A stretch of 64,000 nucleotides of DNA from Ilyobacter_A sp963675185 (GTDB lineage Bacteria; Fusobacteriota; Fusobacteriia; Fusobacteriales; Fusobacteriaceae): positions 1,612,001 to 1,676,000 of the forward strand of contig CAXXOH010000003.1 in the NCBI GenBank assembly GCA_963675185.2, read 5' to 3'. The position numbers and the translations under genes were made by a program. Shown in pieces: positions 1 to 7,941 of this stretch. Position 1 is the stretch's first letter, and each line of letters begins with the position of its first letter. Under the pieces are notes generated by a model that searched no databases, was not told the origin of the DNA, and saw only the letters and a list, made by a program, of their open reading frames with translations.

Positions 1-517
1 TAGGACTTTCTTCTATGATGAGTCTTTTCAGTTCGTGTATCCCATCTTTTTTCATTGCTGAGACCTCTATAAAAGGATAGCCTTTTCCGGTTAAGAAATT
101 TTTTAAAGAGGCATCCGGTATCCTTTCATCGCATTTGTTTATTGCAATTATGAACTTTGTACTGTTTTTTTCGAGGAGCTCTATTACCTCATTGTCGAAG
201 TCGCTTAAACCGTCAGCCGTAATGGTTATTATGGCTATATCAGTTTTTTTGATTACCTCAATTGATTTTTTTATTCTAAGCTGCCCGAGTTCGCCTGTAT
301 CATCAATACCGGCGGTATCGATGATAACAACAGGGCCTATTGGTAAAATTTCCATGGCCTTGTATACAGGGTCGGTAGTTGTCCCAGCATAATCGGAGAC
401 TATAGCCAGGTTTTGACCTGTTATCGCATTTATTAGGGTGGACTTACCCATATTTCTCTTCCCGAATATCGCTATGTGCAATCTGTTTGCACTGGGAGTT
501 TTATTTAAACTGGACAT
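1..517 (-). CDS. hydF: HydF, [FeFe]-hydrogenase maturation GTPase (partial, N-terminal 172 residues)
   Basis: HydF is the GTPase scaffold on which the 2Fe subcluster of [FeFe]-hydrogenase is assembled before transfer to HydA, working with HydE and HydG. The visible part is the GTPase domain: P-loop GKRNMGKS at residues 19-26, then an AGTTTDP switch, a DTAG motif, NKCD and an SAMK G5 motif, all in order. The AGTTTDPVYKAME and GPVVIIDTAGIDD wording is typical of HydF rather than Era or MnmE. The start ATG is at 517 with ribosome binding site AGAGGTG just upstream. The C-terminal cluster-binding domain lies beyond the left edge of the window. Confidence 0.9.
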   Translation of the reverse strand, partial: MSSLNKTPSANRLHIAIFGKRNMGKSTLINAITGQNLAIVSDYAGTTTDPVYKAMEILPIGPVVIIDTAGIDDTGELGQLRIKKSIEVIKKTDIAIITITADGLSDFDNEVIELLEKNSTKFIIAINKCDERIPDASLKNFLTGKGYPFIEVSAMKKDGIHELKRLIIEESP

Positions 518-542
518 ATTTTCACCTCTAAATTTTTTAAAA

Positions 543-571
543 ATTATACCATATTTTATAAAAGCTTTCAA
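543..571 (-). promoter_or_regulatory. Promoter for hydF
   Basis: On the minus strand TTGAAA (571-566) is followed after 17 bp by TATAAT (548-543), with TGG directly upstream of the -10 hexamer (extended -10). It lies about 25 bp before the hydF start. Confidence 0.7.
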
Positions 572-615
572 AGAAATAAAAAATTTTAAAATAAGGGGTT
601 AAAAAATAAAAAACT

Positions 616-644
616 TTGATTTTATATGTTTTATGTTATATAAT
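616..644 (+). promoter_or_regulatory. Promoter for the FabK-like flavoprotein gene
   Basis: TTGATT at 616-621, a 17-bp spacer and TATAAT at 639-644. The start codon follows at 676 behind a GGAGGT ribosome binding site. Confidence 0.65.
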
Positions 645-675
645 ATGCGTAGTTTGATATTTTGGAGGTATTTTC

Positions 676-1605
676 ATGAGTTTGAAGATAGGGAATTTGG
701 AAATTAAGTACCCTATTATACAAGGTGGAATGGCTATTAAAGCATCTATGGCCAAGCTTGCAGCTGCTGTAGCACGTGAGGGAGGAATTGGGCTCATAGC
801 CGGGACAGGTCTTAGCCCAACAGAGTTGAAGGACGAGATTAAAAAAGCTAGAGAACTGGCGAAGGGTATAATAGGAGTAAACATAATGGTTGCTGCTGGG
901 AATTTTTTAGATCTTGTAAAAGCTGCAATAGAAGGCGGGATAGACCTTGTAGTTTTTGGTGCTGGATTTTCCAGGGATGTTTTTCAACTTGGAAATGAAT
1001 CGAATACTCCAATAGTTCCCATAGTTTCTTCATTGAAGCTTGCAAAAGTTTCTGAAAAATTAGGAGCTAGTGCGATAATAGTTGAAGGAGGAAATGCAGG
1101 CGGACATTTAGGGACAGACAAGCCTTCTTGGGACATAGTTTCCGAGATAAAAAATACTGTTAAAATCCCTGTGATAGCAGCTGGCGGAGTTATAACTCCA
1201 GAAGATGCAAAAAATATGTTTTCGCTGGGTGTTGACGGAATTCAAATGGGTACGAGATTCATAGCAAGTGAAGAATGTGATGTGAGTGAAACATTTAAAC
1301 AACTTTATGTAAAGGCGAAACAGGGGGATGTTGTAGAGATAATGAGTTCTGCCGGACTTCCTGCAAACGCTATACGTACACCTTATGTGGAGAAGATTTT
1401 AAAGGGAGAAACTAAACCACCTCAAGTGTGTATTCAATGCCTTAAAAAGTGTACATATAAGTTTTGTGTAAATGAAAGATTGGTTAAAGGCCATGACGGC
1501 GACTTGGAAGAGGGAATATTCTTTGCAGGAAAGGATGTATGGAAAATAGATGAAATTCTTTCGGTGAAGGAAATTTTCGAGTTGTTTAAACCTGTATTAC
1601 CATAA
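676..1605 (+). CDS. FMN-dependent FabK/nitronate monooxygenase-family oxidoreductase with C-terminal cysteine cluster
   Basis: This is a TIM-barrel flavoprotein of the 2-nitropropane dioxygenase/FabK family, which includes nitronate monooxygenases and enoyl-ACP reductase II. Visible family motifs are QGGMA near residue 16, EGGNAGGH at 137-144, an AAGG phosphate-binding turn at 168-171 and MGTRF at 191-195. It differs from the fabK gene at 4721 by a C-terminal cysteine set (Cys252, 255, 259, 264, spacing C-x2-C-x3-C-x4-C) that could bind a metal or cluster. It has its own promoter and terminator, so it is a single transcription unit beside the fab cluster. Its substrate cannot be told from sequence. 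Confidence 0.8.
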   Translation: MSLKIGNLEIKYPIIQGGMAIKASMAKLAAAVAREGGIGLIAGTGLSPTELKDEIKKARELAKGIIGVNIMVAAGNFLDLVKAAIEGGIDLVVFGAGFSRDVFQLGNESNTPIVPIVSSLKLAKVSEKLGASAIIVEGGNAGGHLGTDKPSWDIVSEIKNTVKIPVIAAGGVITPEDAKNMFSLGVDGIQMGTRFIASEECDVSETFKQLYVKAKQGDVVEIMSSAGLPANAIRTPYVEKILKGETKPPQVCIQCLKKCTYKFCVNERLVKGHDGDLEEGIFFAGKDVWKIDEILSVKEIFELFKPVLP

Positions 1606-1612
1606 AATTGAG

Positions 1613-1636
1613 GGTACTCTAGTGAGTGCCTTTTTT
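1613..1636 (+). terminator. Rho-independent terminator after the FabK-like gene
   Basis: A 7-bp stem (1613-1619 with 1624-1630, one G-U pair), a TAGT loop, then six T. Confidence 0.8.
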
Positions 1637-1729
1637 GTTGCGAATATAGTTTGAAAAAAAAGAGAAAATATGTTAAAATTAAACGCTAGTATGCGCATTT
1701 GTACAGAAAAGTTTGTTAAGAAAAATTAC

Positions 1730-1758
1730 TTGACAAAAAAATGAGAACGGAGTATAAT
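1730..1758 (+). promoter_or_regulatory. Consensus sigma-70 promoter for yceD-rpmF
   Basis: A perfect TTGACA (1730-1735), a 17-bp spacer and a perfect TATAAT (1753-1758). This is the strongest promoter by sequence in the window, as expected for a ribosomal protein unit. Confidence 0.9.
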
Positions 1759-1787
1759 GCGAAAGTATTTATAAGAGGTGAACTGTC

Positions 1788-2288
1788 TTGAAGATAAATA
1801 TTGAAGAGTTGAAAAACCAGAAACAAAAGGTGTTTCACTTTAACGAATGTTTGAGCGGCTTGGATTTAGAGGGGGCTAGTTTGCTAGAACCGGTTGAGGC
1901 AGAGTTCTCACTTGAGGTTGTAGAAGACGAGGTGCTTGTAAAAGGCAGCTACAGAACAAAGGTTCAGCTTACATGTGTAAGGTGCTTGAATAATTTTGAG
2001 GCGAATGTTTCAGGTGAGATTGAAACCGTTTATTTTACGCCTGAAGCCTACAGGGAGCATTATGATTCAAAAGGTGTAGAGTATCAATCGGATAAAACAG
2101 TCATTGATGAGATCGTTGATGGACAGATAGATATTTCGGAGCTCATTAGGGAGCAGGTTATACTGGATTTGCCACCGTTTCCTATCTGCCAAGATTCCTG
2201 TGAAGGGATGGAAGAAATGGGAGACTACAGTAATGATGGGATAGATCCTAGATGGCAAAAACTTTTAGATATTGAAAAAAAGAATTAA
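1788..2288 (+). CDS. YceD/DUF177 family protein (23S rRNA accumulation protein)
   Basis: DUF177 proteins (YceD in E. coli) are encoded next to rpmF in most bacteria and affect 23S rRNA accumulation. This 166-residue protein has the family CVRC motif (CxxC) in its middle, followed by the ANVSGEIETVYFTPE strand region, and an acidic C-terminal half. The start is a TTG at 1788, chosen because AGAGGTG sits 7-8 bp upstream and no ATG fits. It lies 17 bp before rpmF and shares its promoter. Confidence 0.85.
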   Translation: MKINIEELKNQKQKVFHFNECLSGLDLEGASLLEPVEAEFSLEVVEDEVLVKGSYRTKVQLTCVRCLNNFEANVSGEIETVYFTPEAYREHYDSKGVEYQSDKTVIDEIVDGQIDISELIREQVILDLPPFPICQDSCEGMEEMGDYSNDGIDPRWQKLLDIEKKN

Positions 2289-2305
2289 TAGGAGGGTGAA
2301 TAGAA

Positions 2306-2491
2306 ATGGCAGTACCTAAGAAGAAGACTTCTAAAGCTAAAAAGAACATGAGAAGAGCTCACGATGCTATAAAAGGGGGTAGCTTAATGAGTTGCCCAAA
2401 CTGTGGTGAACCAAAAAGACCTCATAGAATTTGCCTAGCTTGTGGGGACTACAACGGAAAACAAGTTTTAGCTAGTGAAGCAGCAGAATAA
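2306..2491 (+). CDS. rpmF: Large-subunit ribosomal protein L32 (bL32)
   Basis: A 61-residue bL32. It has the basic MAVPKKKTSKAKK start and two CxxC-type zinc knuckles, CPNCGEPKRPHR and CLACGDY, so it is the zinc-binding C+ form. An AGGAGGGTG ribosome binding site precedes the ATG. It is the last gene of the yceD-rpmF unit and is followed at once by a terminator. The order yceD-rpmF-plsX-fabH is widely conserved. Confidence 0.97.
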   Translation: MAVPKKKTSKAKKNMRRAHDAIKGGSLMSCPNCGEPKRPHRICLACGDYNGKQVLASEAAE

Positions 2492-2498
2492 TCTTTAA

Positions 2499-2527
2499 AA
2501 GCAAGATGCTAGCATCTTGCTTTTTTT
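2499..2527 (+). terminator. Terminator after rpmF
   Basis: The palindrome at 2501-2520 (arms GCAAGATGCT and AGCATCTTGC) is followed by seven T. Confidence 0.85.
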
Positions 2528-2632
2528 AGTATTGAGCATGTAAAATTTTGATAAGATTATTGTAATTCGCATTTTTGTAGACTACATTTAATAAATTTAA
2601 TATAAATTTTGATTTTTTTTTTCTTTTAATTT

Positions 2633-2641
2633 TGATATAAT
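2633..2641 (+). promoter_or_regulatory. Extended -10 promoter for plsX
   Basis: TG at 2633-2634, one base, then TATAAT at 2636-2641. No good -35 is seen in the T-rich sequence upstream. The plsX start is 40 bp downstream. Confidence 0.55.
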
Positions 2642-2680
2642 ATGCGGGAGCGCAAAAAAAGTATAACGAGGAGGAATTTG

Positions 2681-3685
2681 ATGAAAGTAGCTCTTGATGC
2701 TATGGGTGGCGATTTTGCTCCACTTGAACCTGTTAAGGGTGCGGTAGAGGCTATAAATGAGTTGAGTGATATAGAAGTAGTGTTGGTAGGTAACAAGCTC
2801 GAAATAGAAAAGGAGCTTTCCAAATATAATTATGATAAATCTAGGATAGAGATACTGCATACGGATGAAAAAATACTAATGCATGAAGATCAGCCTCCTG
2901 CGATGGCGGTTCGTAAGAAGAAGAATGCTTCTATGATACTTGCATTAGAGCTTGTAAAAAATGGAGAGGCTGTTGCTTGTGTATCAGCAGGCAATACTGG
3001 GGCGCTTATGACAGCTAGTCAGCTTATCCTGAAAAGAATAAGAGGAGTGCTTAGACCTGCCATTACAACTGTTTTTCCAAACAAAAAAGGGAGCATGGTC
3101 CTTTTGGACGCAGGGGCAAATGCCGACTGCAAGCCGGAGTATCTTAATCAGTTTGCCTTGATGGGGGCAAAATATGCAGAGATACTTTTCAATAAGGAAA
3201 AACCTAAAGTTGGACTGCTCAATATAGGCGAAGAAGAAGGAAAGGGCAATGAGCTGGTAAAAAACACCTTTGAAATACTAAAGGAGAACAAAAAAATAAA
3301 TTTTTATGGCAATATAGAGGCCAGGGAAATGATGGATGGGAATGTTGACGTAATTGTAGCTGATGGTTTTACGGGTAATGTGATACTAAAAACGGGTGAA
3401 GGCGTAGCTACTCTCATATTGGACCTTCTTAAAACTGGGATAAAATCAAAATTTATTTATAAATTAGGGGCACTTATTTTAAAACCGGTTTTTGTTCAGT
3501 TGAAAAATAAGATAGATTCCACTGAATACGGAGGCGCTTTATTTTTGGGGTTAAACGGAATTTCTATAAAAGCTCACGGTAATTCTGACTCGAAAGCGAT
3601 AAAAAATGCGTTGAATATTGCACATAAATTTGGGAAAAGTAATTTTGTAGAGGAACTTAAGAATACTATGAGTGAGGAGGCTTAA
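2681..3685 (+). CDS. plsX: Phosphate acyltransferase PlsX
   Basis: PlsX converts acyl-ACP to acyl-phosphate, the donor for PlsY in phosphatidic acid synthesis, at the cytoplasmic face of the membrane. The protein starts MKVALDAMGGDFAP and holds the family blocks ACVSAGNTGALM, LLDAGAN, NIGEEEGKG and VADGFTGNVILKTGEG. At 334 residues it is the usual length. The ATG at 2681 was chosen over an upstream in-frame ATG at 2642 because GAGGAGG lies just before it and the conserved protein starts there. It opens the fab cluster and nearly abuts fabH. Confidence 0.95.
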   Translation: MKVALDAMGGDFAPLEPVKGAVEAINELSDIEVVLVGNKLEIEKELSKYNYDKSRIEILHTDEKILMHEDQPPAMAVRKKKNASMILALELVKNGEAVACVSAGNTGALMTASQLILKRIRGVLRPAITTVFPNKKGSMVLLDAGANADCKPEYLNQFALMGAKYAEILFNKEKPKVGLLNIGEEEGKGNELVKNTFEILKENKKINFYGNIEAREMMDGNVDVIVADGFTGNVILKTGEGVATLILDLLKTGIKSKFIYKLGALILKPVFVQLKNKIDSTEYGGALFLGLNGISIKAHGNSDSKAIKNALNIAHKFGKSNFVEELKNTMSEEA

Positions 3686-3686
3686 A

Positions 3687-4682
3687 ATGGCTGAGTTGAA
3701 AACGGTTGGCATAATTGGGGTTGGTTCGTATGCTCCTGAAAGGGTTATGACTAACTTTGATTTAGAAAAAATAGTTGAAACTAATGATGAATGGATAAGG
3801 ACGAGAACCGGCATACAGGAGAGAAGGATAGCCGCAGAGGATGAGGCTTGTTCTGATTTGGCTTACAATGCGGCATTAAAAGCATTGGAAAATTCAGACA
3901 CAAAACCAGAAGAATTAGATCTTATAATAGTGGCTACCATAACACCTGACTATCCATTTCCTGCTACGGCCGCCCTACTTCAGAGAAGGCTTGGAGCTAC
4001 TAAAGCTGGGGCATTTGACTTGGAAGCTGCGTGTAGCGGTCTCGTGTACGGGATAGTGACTGGAGCGAACTTTATAGCAACTGGAGCGTATAAAAAAGTA
4101 CTTGTAATCGGAGCGGAAGTCTTGTCGAGAATACTCGACTGGGAAGATAGAAATACCTGCGTGCTTTTTGGTGATGGCGCAGCGGCTGTAGTTTTAGGAG
4201 AAGTAGAGGAAGGTTACGGCATAAAAGGGTTCCACCTAGGGGCAAAAGGCGATGTAGAGAAGGTTCTCTACCAACCTGCTGGAGGCTCTATGGAACCGGC
4301 AAGTTTTGACTCGGTGAACGCGAAACAGCACTTTTTAAAGATGCAGGGGCCGGAAGTGTTTAAATTTGCAGTGAAAGCTTTGCCGGACGGTCTTGAAAAG
4401 GCTTTGGAAAAATCTGACATGGAGGCCAGTGAGCTAGATTTGGTTGTACCTCACCAGGCTAACATGAGGATAATTCAATCTGCCGCTAAAAGGTTTAATA
4501 TTTCGACGGATAAATTTTACCTTAACCTACACAAGTACGGGAACACGTCTTCTGCTTCAGTAGGGATTGCTCTTGCGGAAGCTATAGAGACAGGCAAGGT
4601 TAAAAAAGGCGACAATATAGCGTTAGTTGGTTTTGGTGCCGGTCTTACTTATGCATCGTGCATTATTAAATGGTCTAAGTAG
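3687..4682 (+). CDS. fabH: Beta-ketoacyl-ACP synthase III FabH
   Basis: FabH condenses acetyl-CoA (or another short acyl-CoA) with malonyl-ACP to start fatty-acid synthesis. The catalytic triad is visible as Cys116 (in EAACSGL), His256 (in VPHQANMR) and Asn286 (in YGNTSS), in a 331-residue protein of normal length. The ATG at 3687 is preceded by GAGGAGG, which overlaps the end of plsX, so the two are probably translationally coupled. FabH initiates the pathway that fabK, fabD, fabG, acpP and fabF complete downstream. Confidence 0.95.
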   Translation: MAELKTVGIIGVGSYAPERVMTNFDLEKIVETNDEWIRTRTGIQERRIAAEDEACSDLAYNAALKALENSDTKPEELDLIIVATITPDYPFPATAALLQRRLGATKAGAFDLEAACSGLVYGIVTGANFIATGAYKKVLVIGAEVLSRILDWEDRNTCVLFGDGAAAVVLGEVEEGYGIKGFHLGAKGDVEKVLYQPAGGSMEPASFDSVNAKQHFLKMQGPEVFKFAVKALPDGLEKALEKSDMEASELDLVVPHQANMRIIQSAAKRFNISTDKFYLNLHKYGNTSSASVGIALAEAIETGKVKKGDNIALVGFGAGLTYASCIIKWSK

Positions 4683-4720
4683 AATTGATTATGGAAAAAT
4701 TTACGAAAAGGTGGGAAGAG

Positions 4721-5662
4721 ATGTTTAAGAGTGAAATTTGTGATTTATTAAACATAAAATATCCTATATTCCAAGGCGCGATGGCATGGATAGCTGACGG
4801 TAATCTTGCTGGGCATGTTTCAAAAGCTGGCGGGCTTGGAATCATAGCAGGTGGAGGTATGCCGCCTGAAGTTCTAAGGGAAGAGATAAAAACTGCAAAG
4901 GGGATAACTGAAAATCCTTTCGGCGTAAATCTGATGCTTATGATGGAAAATGTAGCCGAGCAGATTGATGTATGTATAGAAGAAGGGGTAGCAGTAGTTA
5001 CAACAGGCGCTGGAAATCCAGGACCTTATATGGGCAAACTAAAAGAAGCCGGGATAAAAGTTATTCCGGTAGTACCTTCTGTAGCACTTGCCAAAAGAAT
5101 GGAAAAACTGGGTGCTGACGCCGTAATAGCAGAGGGAACTGAAGCAGGAGGACATATAGGTCAGCTTACAACAATGGCTCTTGTACCTCAAATAGTAGAG
5201 GCTGTGAATCTACCTGTAATAGCCGCTGGTGGTGTTGCCGGAGGCAAGCAGTTTGCAGCAGCAATAGCGCTTGGAGCAAAAGGGGTCCAAGTGGGAACTA
5301 GGTTTATAGTTGCATATGAATGTACTGCTCATGAAAACTACAAAGAGGCTATACTAAAAGCAAAAGACAGGTCCACAGTATCGACTGGGACTACGACAGG
5401 TCACCCTGTAAGGGTACTAAATAATAAATTGGCAAAAGAGATACTTAGACTAGAGTCACAGGGAGCAGACCCTGTGGAAATAGAAAACTTAGGTAAAGGA
5501 AAGTTAAAACTTGCAGTTAAGGATGGGGACGTAGAGCTTGGAAGTGTAATGGCCGGACAAGTTGCAGCTATGGTTTGCAAAATAGAGAGCTGTGAGGAGA
5601 TAATTCAAGACCTTATGGCTGGTTTAGAAACTGAAATTAATCAGCTGAAGGAACTGTTCTAA
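4721..5662 (+). CDS. fabK: Enoyl-ACP reductase II FabK (FMN-dependent)
   Basis: FabK reduces trans-2-enoyl-ACP with NAD(P)H through FMN and replaces FabI in many low-GC bacteria. The protein shows IKYPIFQGAMAWIAD at its start, GGGMPPE, and EGTEAGGH at 138-145 with the family-conserved histidine at 145, then AAGG and VGTRF. At 314 residues it has the usual FabK length. ATG 4721 follows an AGGTGGGAAG stretch; in-frame starts at 4685 (TTG) and 4691 (ATG) would add residues outside the family. Its place between fabH and fabD makes enoyl reductase its most likely role. No fabI or fabL is present here. Confidence 0.92.
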   Translation: MFKSEICDLLNIKYPIFQGAMAWIADGNLAGHVSKAGGLGIIAGGGMPPEVLREEIKTAKGITENPFGVNLMLMMENVAEQIDVCIEEGVAVVTTGAGNPGPYMGKLKEAGIKVIPVVPSVALAKRMEKLGADAVIAEGTEAGGHIGQLTTMALVPQIVEAVNLPVIAAGGVAGGKQFAAAIALGAKGVQVGTRFIVAYECTAHENYKEAILKAKDRSTVSTGTTTGHPVRVLNNKLAKEILRLESQGADPVEIENLGKGKLKLAVKDGDVELGSVMAGQVAAMVCKIESCEEIIQDLMAGLETEINQLKELF

Positions 5663-5691
5663 TTACGGAATCTTTTAAAACCTTAATTGGC

Positions 5692-5720
5692 TTGACATAA
5701 AAAAGCTTATATGCTATATT
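5692..5720 (+). promoter_or_regulatory. Internal promoter upstream of fabD
   Basis: TTGACA at 5692-5697, 17-bp spacer, TATATT at 5715-5720 with TGC before it. fabD begins 30 bp later at 5750. Confidence 0.75.
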
Positions 5721-5749
5721 GAAACGTGCTTTAATTAAAGGGGGTAGAG

Positions 5750-6655
5750 ATGTCAAAGACAGCATTTATTTTCCCGGGACAAGGCTCTCAGTATGTGGGT
5801 ATGGGAAAAGAACTTTACGAAGGTAACGAAGCAGCTAAAAAATATTTTGATCAGATATTTGAAAGTATAGATCTAGACCTAAAAGAGGTAATGTTCGAAG
5901 GTCCAGAAGATAAGTTGAAACAAACAAAATACACTCAACCGGCTATAGTAGCAATGAGTCTAGTGCTTACTAAACTTTTGGAGAACAAAGGTGTAAAGGC
6001 TGACTATGTTACTGGACATAGTTTGGGAGAATACTCTGCACTCGGTGCAGGAGAATTTTTAAGCCTAGATGAGACAGTTAAATTAACTGCTCGTAGAGGG
6101 GAGATCATGAATGACGTTTCTAGCCAAGTGAATGGGACTATGGCAGCTATAATAGGGATGGATTCAGCTCAAATAGAAGAAATCTGCAAAGGTATAGACG
6201 GGGTTGTAGAAGCTGTAAACTACAACGAGCCAAAGCAGACAGTTATAGCAGGTGGAGTTTCTGAGGTAGAGACAGCCTGTGAAAAACTAAAAGAAGCAGG
6301 TGCTAAAAGGGCATTGATACTTCCGGTATCAGGGCCGTTCCATTCTAGCCTTATGAAACCTGCAGCGGACAGCTTAAAAGAAGAATTCCCGAAATATGAT
6401 TTTAAAATAGGGAACTCAAAACTTATCTCTAATACAGATGCTAGAGTACTAGAAACTCCTGAAGAAGTAAAAGCAGAACTTTATAAACAGACTTTTGGAC
6501 CTGTAAAATGGGTTGATGTTATATCTACTTTAAAAGAAAATGGCGTAACAAAGCTTTACGAGATAGGACCTGGAAAGGTATTAAAAGGTCTGGTTAAAAA
6601 GATAGACAAAGAGTTAGAAGTTCTCAATGTGGAAAAATTAGAGGATTTAGCATAA
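5750..6655 (+). CDS. fabD: Malonyl-CoA:ACP transacylase FabD
   Basis: FabD loads malonyl from CoA onto ACP, giving the extender unit for FabH and FabF. The FPGQGSQYVGMG N-terminus, the nucleophile elbow GHSLGEYSA (Ser91) and the catalytic His198 in GPFHSSLM are all present. The length of 301 residues is typical. The ATG at 5750 follows a GGGGGTAG ribosome binding site. It has its own strong promoter inside the cluster and is followed 42 bp later by fabG. Confidence 0.96.
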   Translation: MSKTAFIFPGQGSQYVGMGKELYEGNEAAKKYFDQIFESIDLDLKEVMFEGPEDKLKQTKYTQPAIVAMSLVLTKLLENKGVKADYVTGHSLGEYSALGAGEFLSLDETVKLTARRGEIMNDVSSQVNGTMAAIIGMDSAQIEEICKGIDGVVEAVNYNEPKQTVIAGGVSEVETACEKLKEAGAKRALILPVSGPFHSSLMKPAADSLKEEFPKYDFKIGNSKLISNTDARVLETPEEVKAELYKQTFGPVKWVDVISTLKENGVTKLYEIGPGKVLKGLVKKIDKELEVLNVEKLEDLA

Positions 6656-6697
6656 GATTTTTCCATTTATATAACAAGAAAACATAGGAGGGCAGAG

Positions 6698-7447
6698 ATG
6701 ATCAACTTAAAAGACAAAGTTGCCGTAATAACTGGTTCCGCAAGGGGGATAGGTAAGTCAATCGCTGAAAAGCTAGCCATGGCTGGGGCAAATGTTGTAA
6801 TAACCGACATCTTAGTCGAAGAAGGGCAAAAAACAGCTGCAGAAATAGCAGAGACTTATAAAGTGGAAACTATATTTATGAAGTCAGACGTTACAAATTC
6901 TGATAGTGCAGAAGAATTAGCAAATGCGGTTATGGAAAAATTTGGAAGAGTAGATGTATTGGTAAACAATGCGGGTATCACAAGAGATATGCTTTTCTTG
7001 AGAATGAAAGAAGACGACTTTATGAAAGTCATTGAAATCAACTTAAAAGGTGCCTTTGTAGTAACAAAAGCTTTCTACAGAGCCATGATAAAACAAAGAA
7101 GCGGAAGCATAATAAATATGGCTTCAATAGTTGGAATTATGGGAAATGCCGGGCAAGTAAACTACTCAGCTTCAAAAGGGGGACTTATCACAATGACTAA
7201 GTCACTTGCAAAAGAAGCCGGAGCAAGGGGAATAAGAGTAAACGCTATAGCACCAGGATTCATCCAAACTGAGATGACGGACGTATTAGACGAAAAACAG
7301 CAAGATGCTTTCTTAAAAAATATTCCTTTAGGAATACCAGGGAAACCTGAAGACATAGCAAACACAGTACTTTTCTTGGCTTCTGACCTGTCCTCTTATA
7401 TAACAGGCCAAACTATAAGTGTAAATGGTGGCCTTTTAATGCCATAA
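6698..7447 (+). CDS. fabG: 3-oxoacyl-ACP reductase FabG
   Basis: FabG is the NADPH-dependent short-chain dehydrogenase that reduces 3-ketoacyl-ACP. The cofactor motif TGSARGIG (12-19), the NNAG motif (90-93), and the catalytic residues Ser143, Tyr156 and Lys160 (YSASK) are visible. The C-terminal half has the PGFIQTEMT loop and ends ISVNGGLLMP, as in FabG. The length is 249 residues. It starts behind AGGAGGG and probably shares the fabD promoter. Confidence 0.95.
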   Translation: MINLKDKVAVITGSARGIGKSIAEKLAMAGANVVITDILVEEGQKTAAEIAETYKVETIFMKSDVTNSDSAEELANAVMEKFGRVDVLVNNAGITRDMLFLRMKEDDFMKVIEINLKGAFVVTKAFYRAMIKQRSGSIINMASIVGIMGNAGQVNYSASKGGLITMTKSLAKEAGARGIRVNAIAPGFIQTEMTDVLDEKQQDAFLKNIPLGIPGKPEDIANTVLFLASDLSSYITGQTISVNGGLLMP

Positions 7448-7463
7448 ATTTAGCTTGTAGAGC

Positions 7464-7492
7464 TTGAAAAAAATAATAAAATTTGCTATTAT
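7464..7492 (+). promoter_or_regulatory. Promoter for acpP
   Basis: TTGAAA at 7464-7469, 17-bp spacer, TATTAT at 7487-7492 preceded by TGC (extended -10). A dedicated acpP promoter suits the high abundance of ACP. Confidence 0.7.
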
Positions 7493-7536
7493 TTAGTACT
7501 GATTGAGATAAAAAAATTTCAAGGAGGAAAAGAATA

Positions 7537-7761
7537 ATGTTAGAAAAAATTAGAGAAATCGTAGTAGATCAATTAGGAGTAGACGCTGATCAAGTAACTC
7601 CAGCAGCAAACTTTGTAGACGACTTAGGAGCAGACTCACTAGATACAGTTGAGTTAATCATGGCTTTCGAAGAAGAGTTCGGAGTAGAGATTCCTGACAC
7701 AGACGCAGAAAAAATCAAAACTGTTCAAGACGTAATTGACTACATCGAAGAAAAGCAATAA
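7537..7761 (+). CDS. acpP: Acyl carrier protein
   Basis: A 74-residue acidic ACP that carries growing acyl chains on 4'-phosphopantetheine. The attachment serine is Ser34 in GADSLDTVEL, and helix II follows with IMAFEEEFGVEIPDTDAEKI, close to textbook ACP. An AAGGAGG ribosome binding site precedes the ATG. It has its own promoter upstream and a strong hairpin downstream, which would set its level apart from fabG and fabF. Confidence 0.97.
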   Translation: MLEKIREIVVDQLGVDADQVTPAANFVDDLGADSLDTVELIMAFEEEFGVEIPDTDAEKIKTVQDVIDYIEEKQ

Positions 7762-7774
7762 TTTTTAACTGTTA

Positions 7775-7802
7775 TTATAGGGGTATGTTATTACCCCTAT
7801 AA
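7775..7802 (+). terminator. Hairpin between acpP and fabF (possible terminator or processing/stability element)
   Basis: An 11-bp perfect stem (7775-7785 with 7792-7802, containing TAGGGGTA) with a 6-nt loop. It lacks a clear T-run afterwards, so it may be a weak terminator or a 3' stabiliser for acpP mRNA. Confidence 0.5.
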
Positions 7803-7941
7803 TTGTATTTTACGACAAAAATATAAAACCACGAATTTACAGGGATTTTCACTTATATGAGAATTGGTGTTAATTTGTGGTATAAAAGTGTTATTTGTAG
7901 AATTATGGATGGATAATATCTTTATAAAGAGGTGAAGTGAA

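Noticed and set aside
2642..2680. Longer PlsX starting at the ATG at 2642
   Set aside because: This ATG overlaps the -10 element, has no ribosome binding site, and adds residues outside the conserved start.
7775..7802. Hairpin after acpP as a riboswitch
   Set aside because: It is a simple stem directly after a stop codon with no conserved ligand-binding core.
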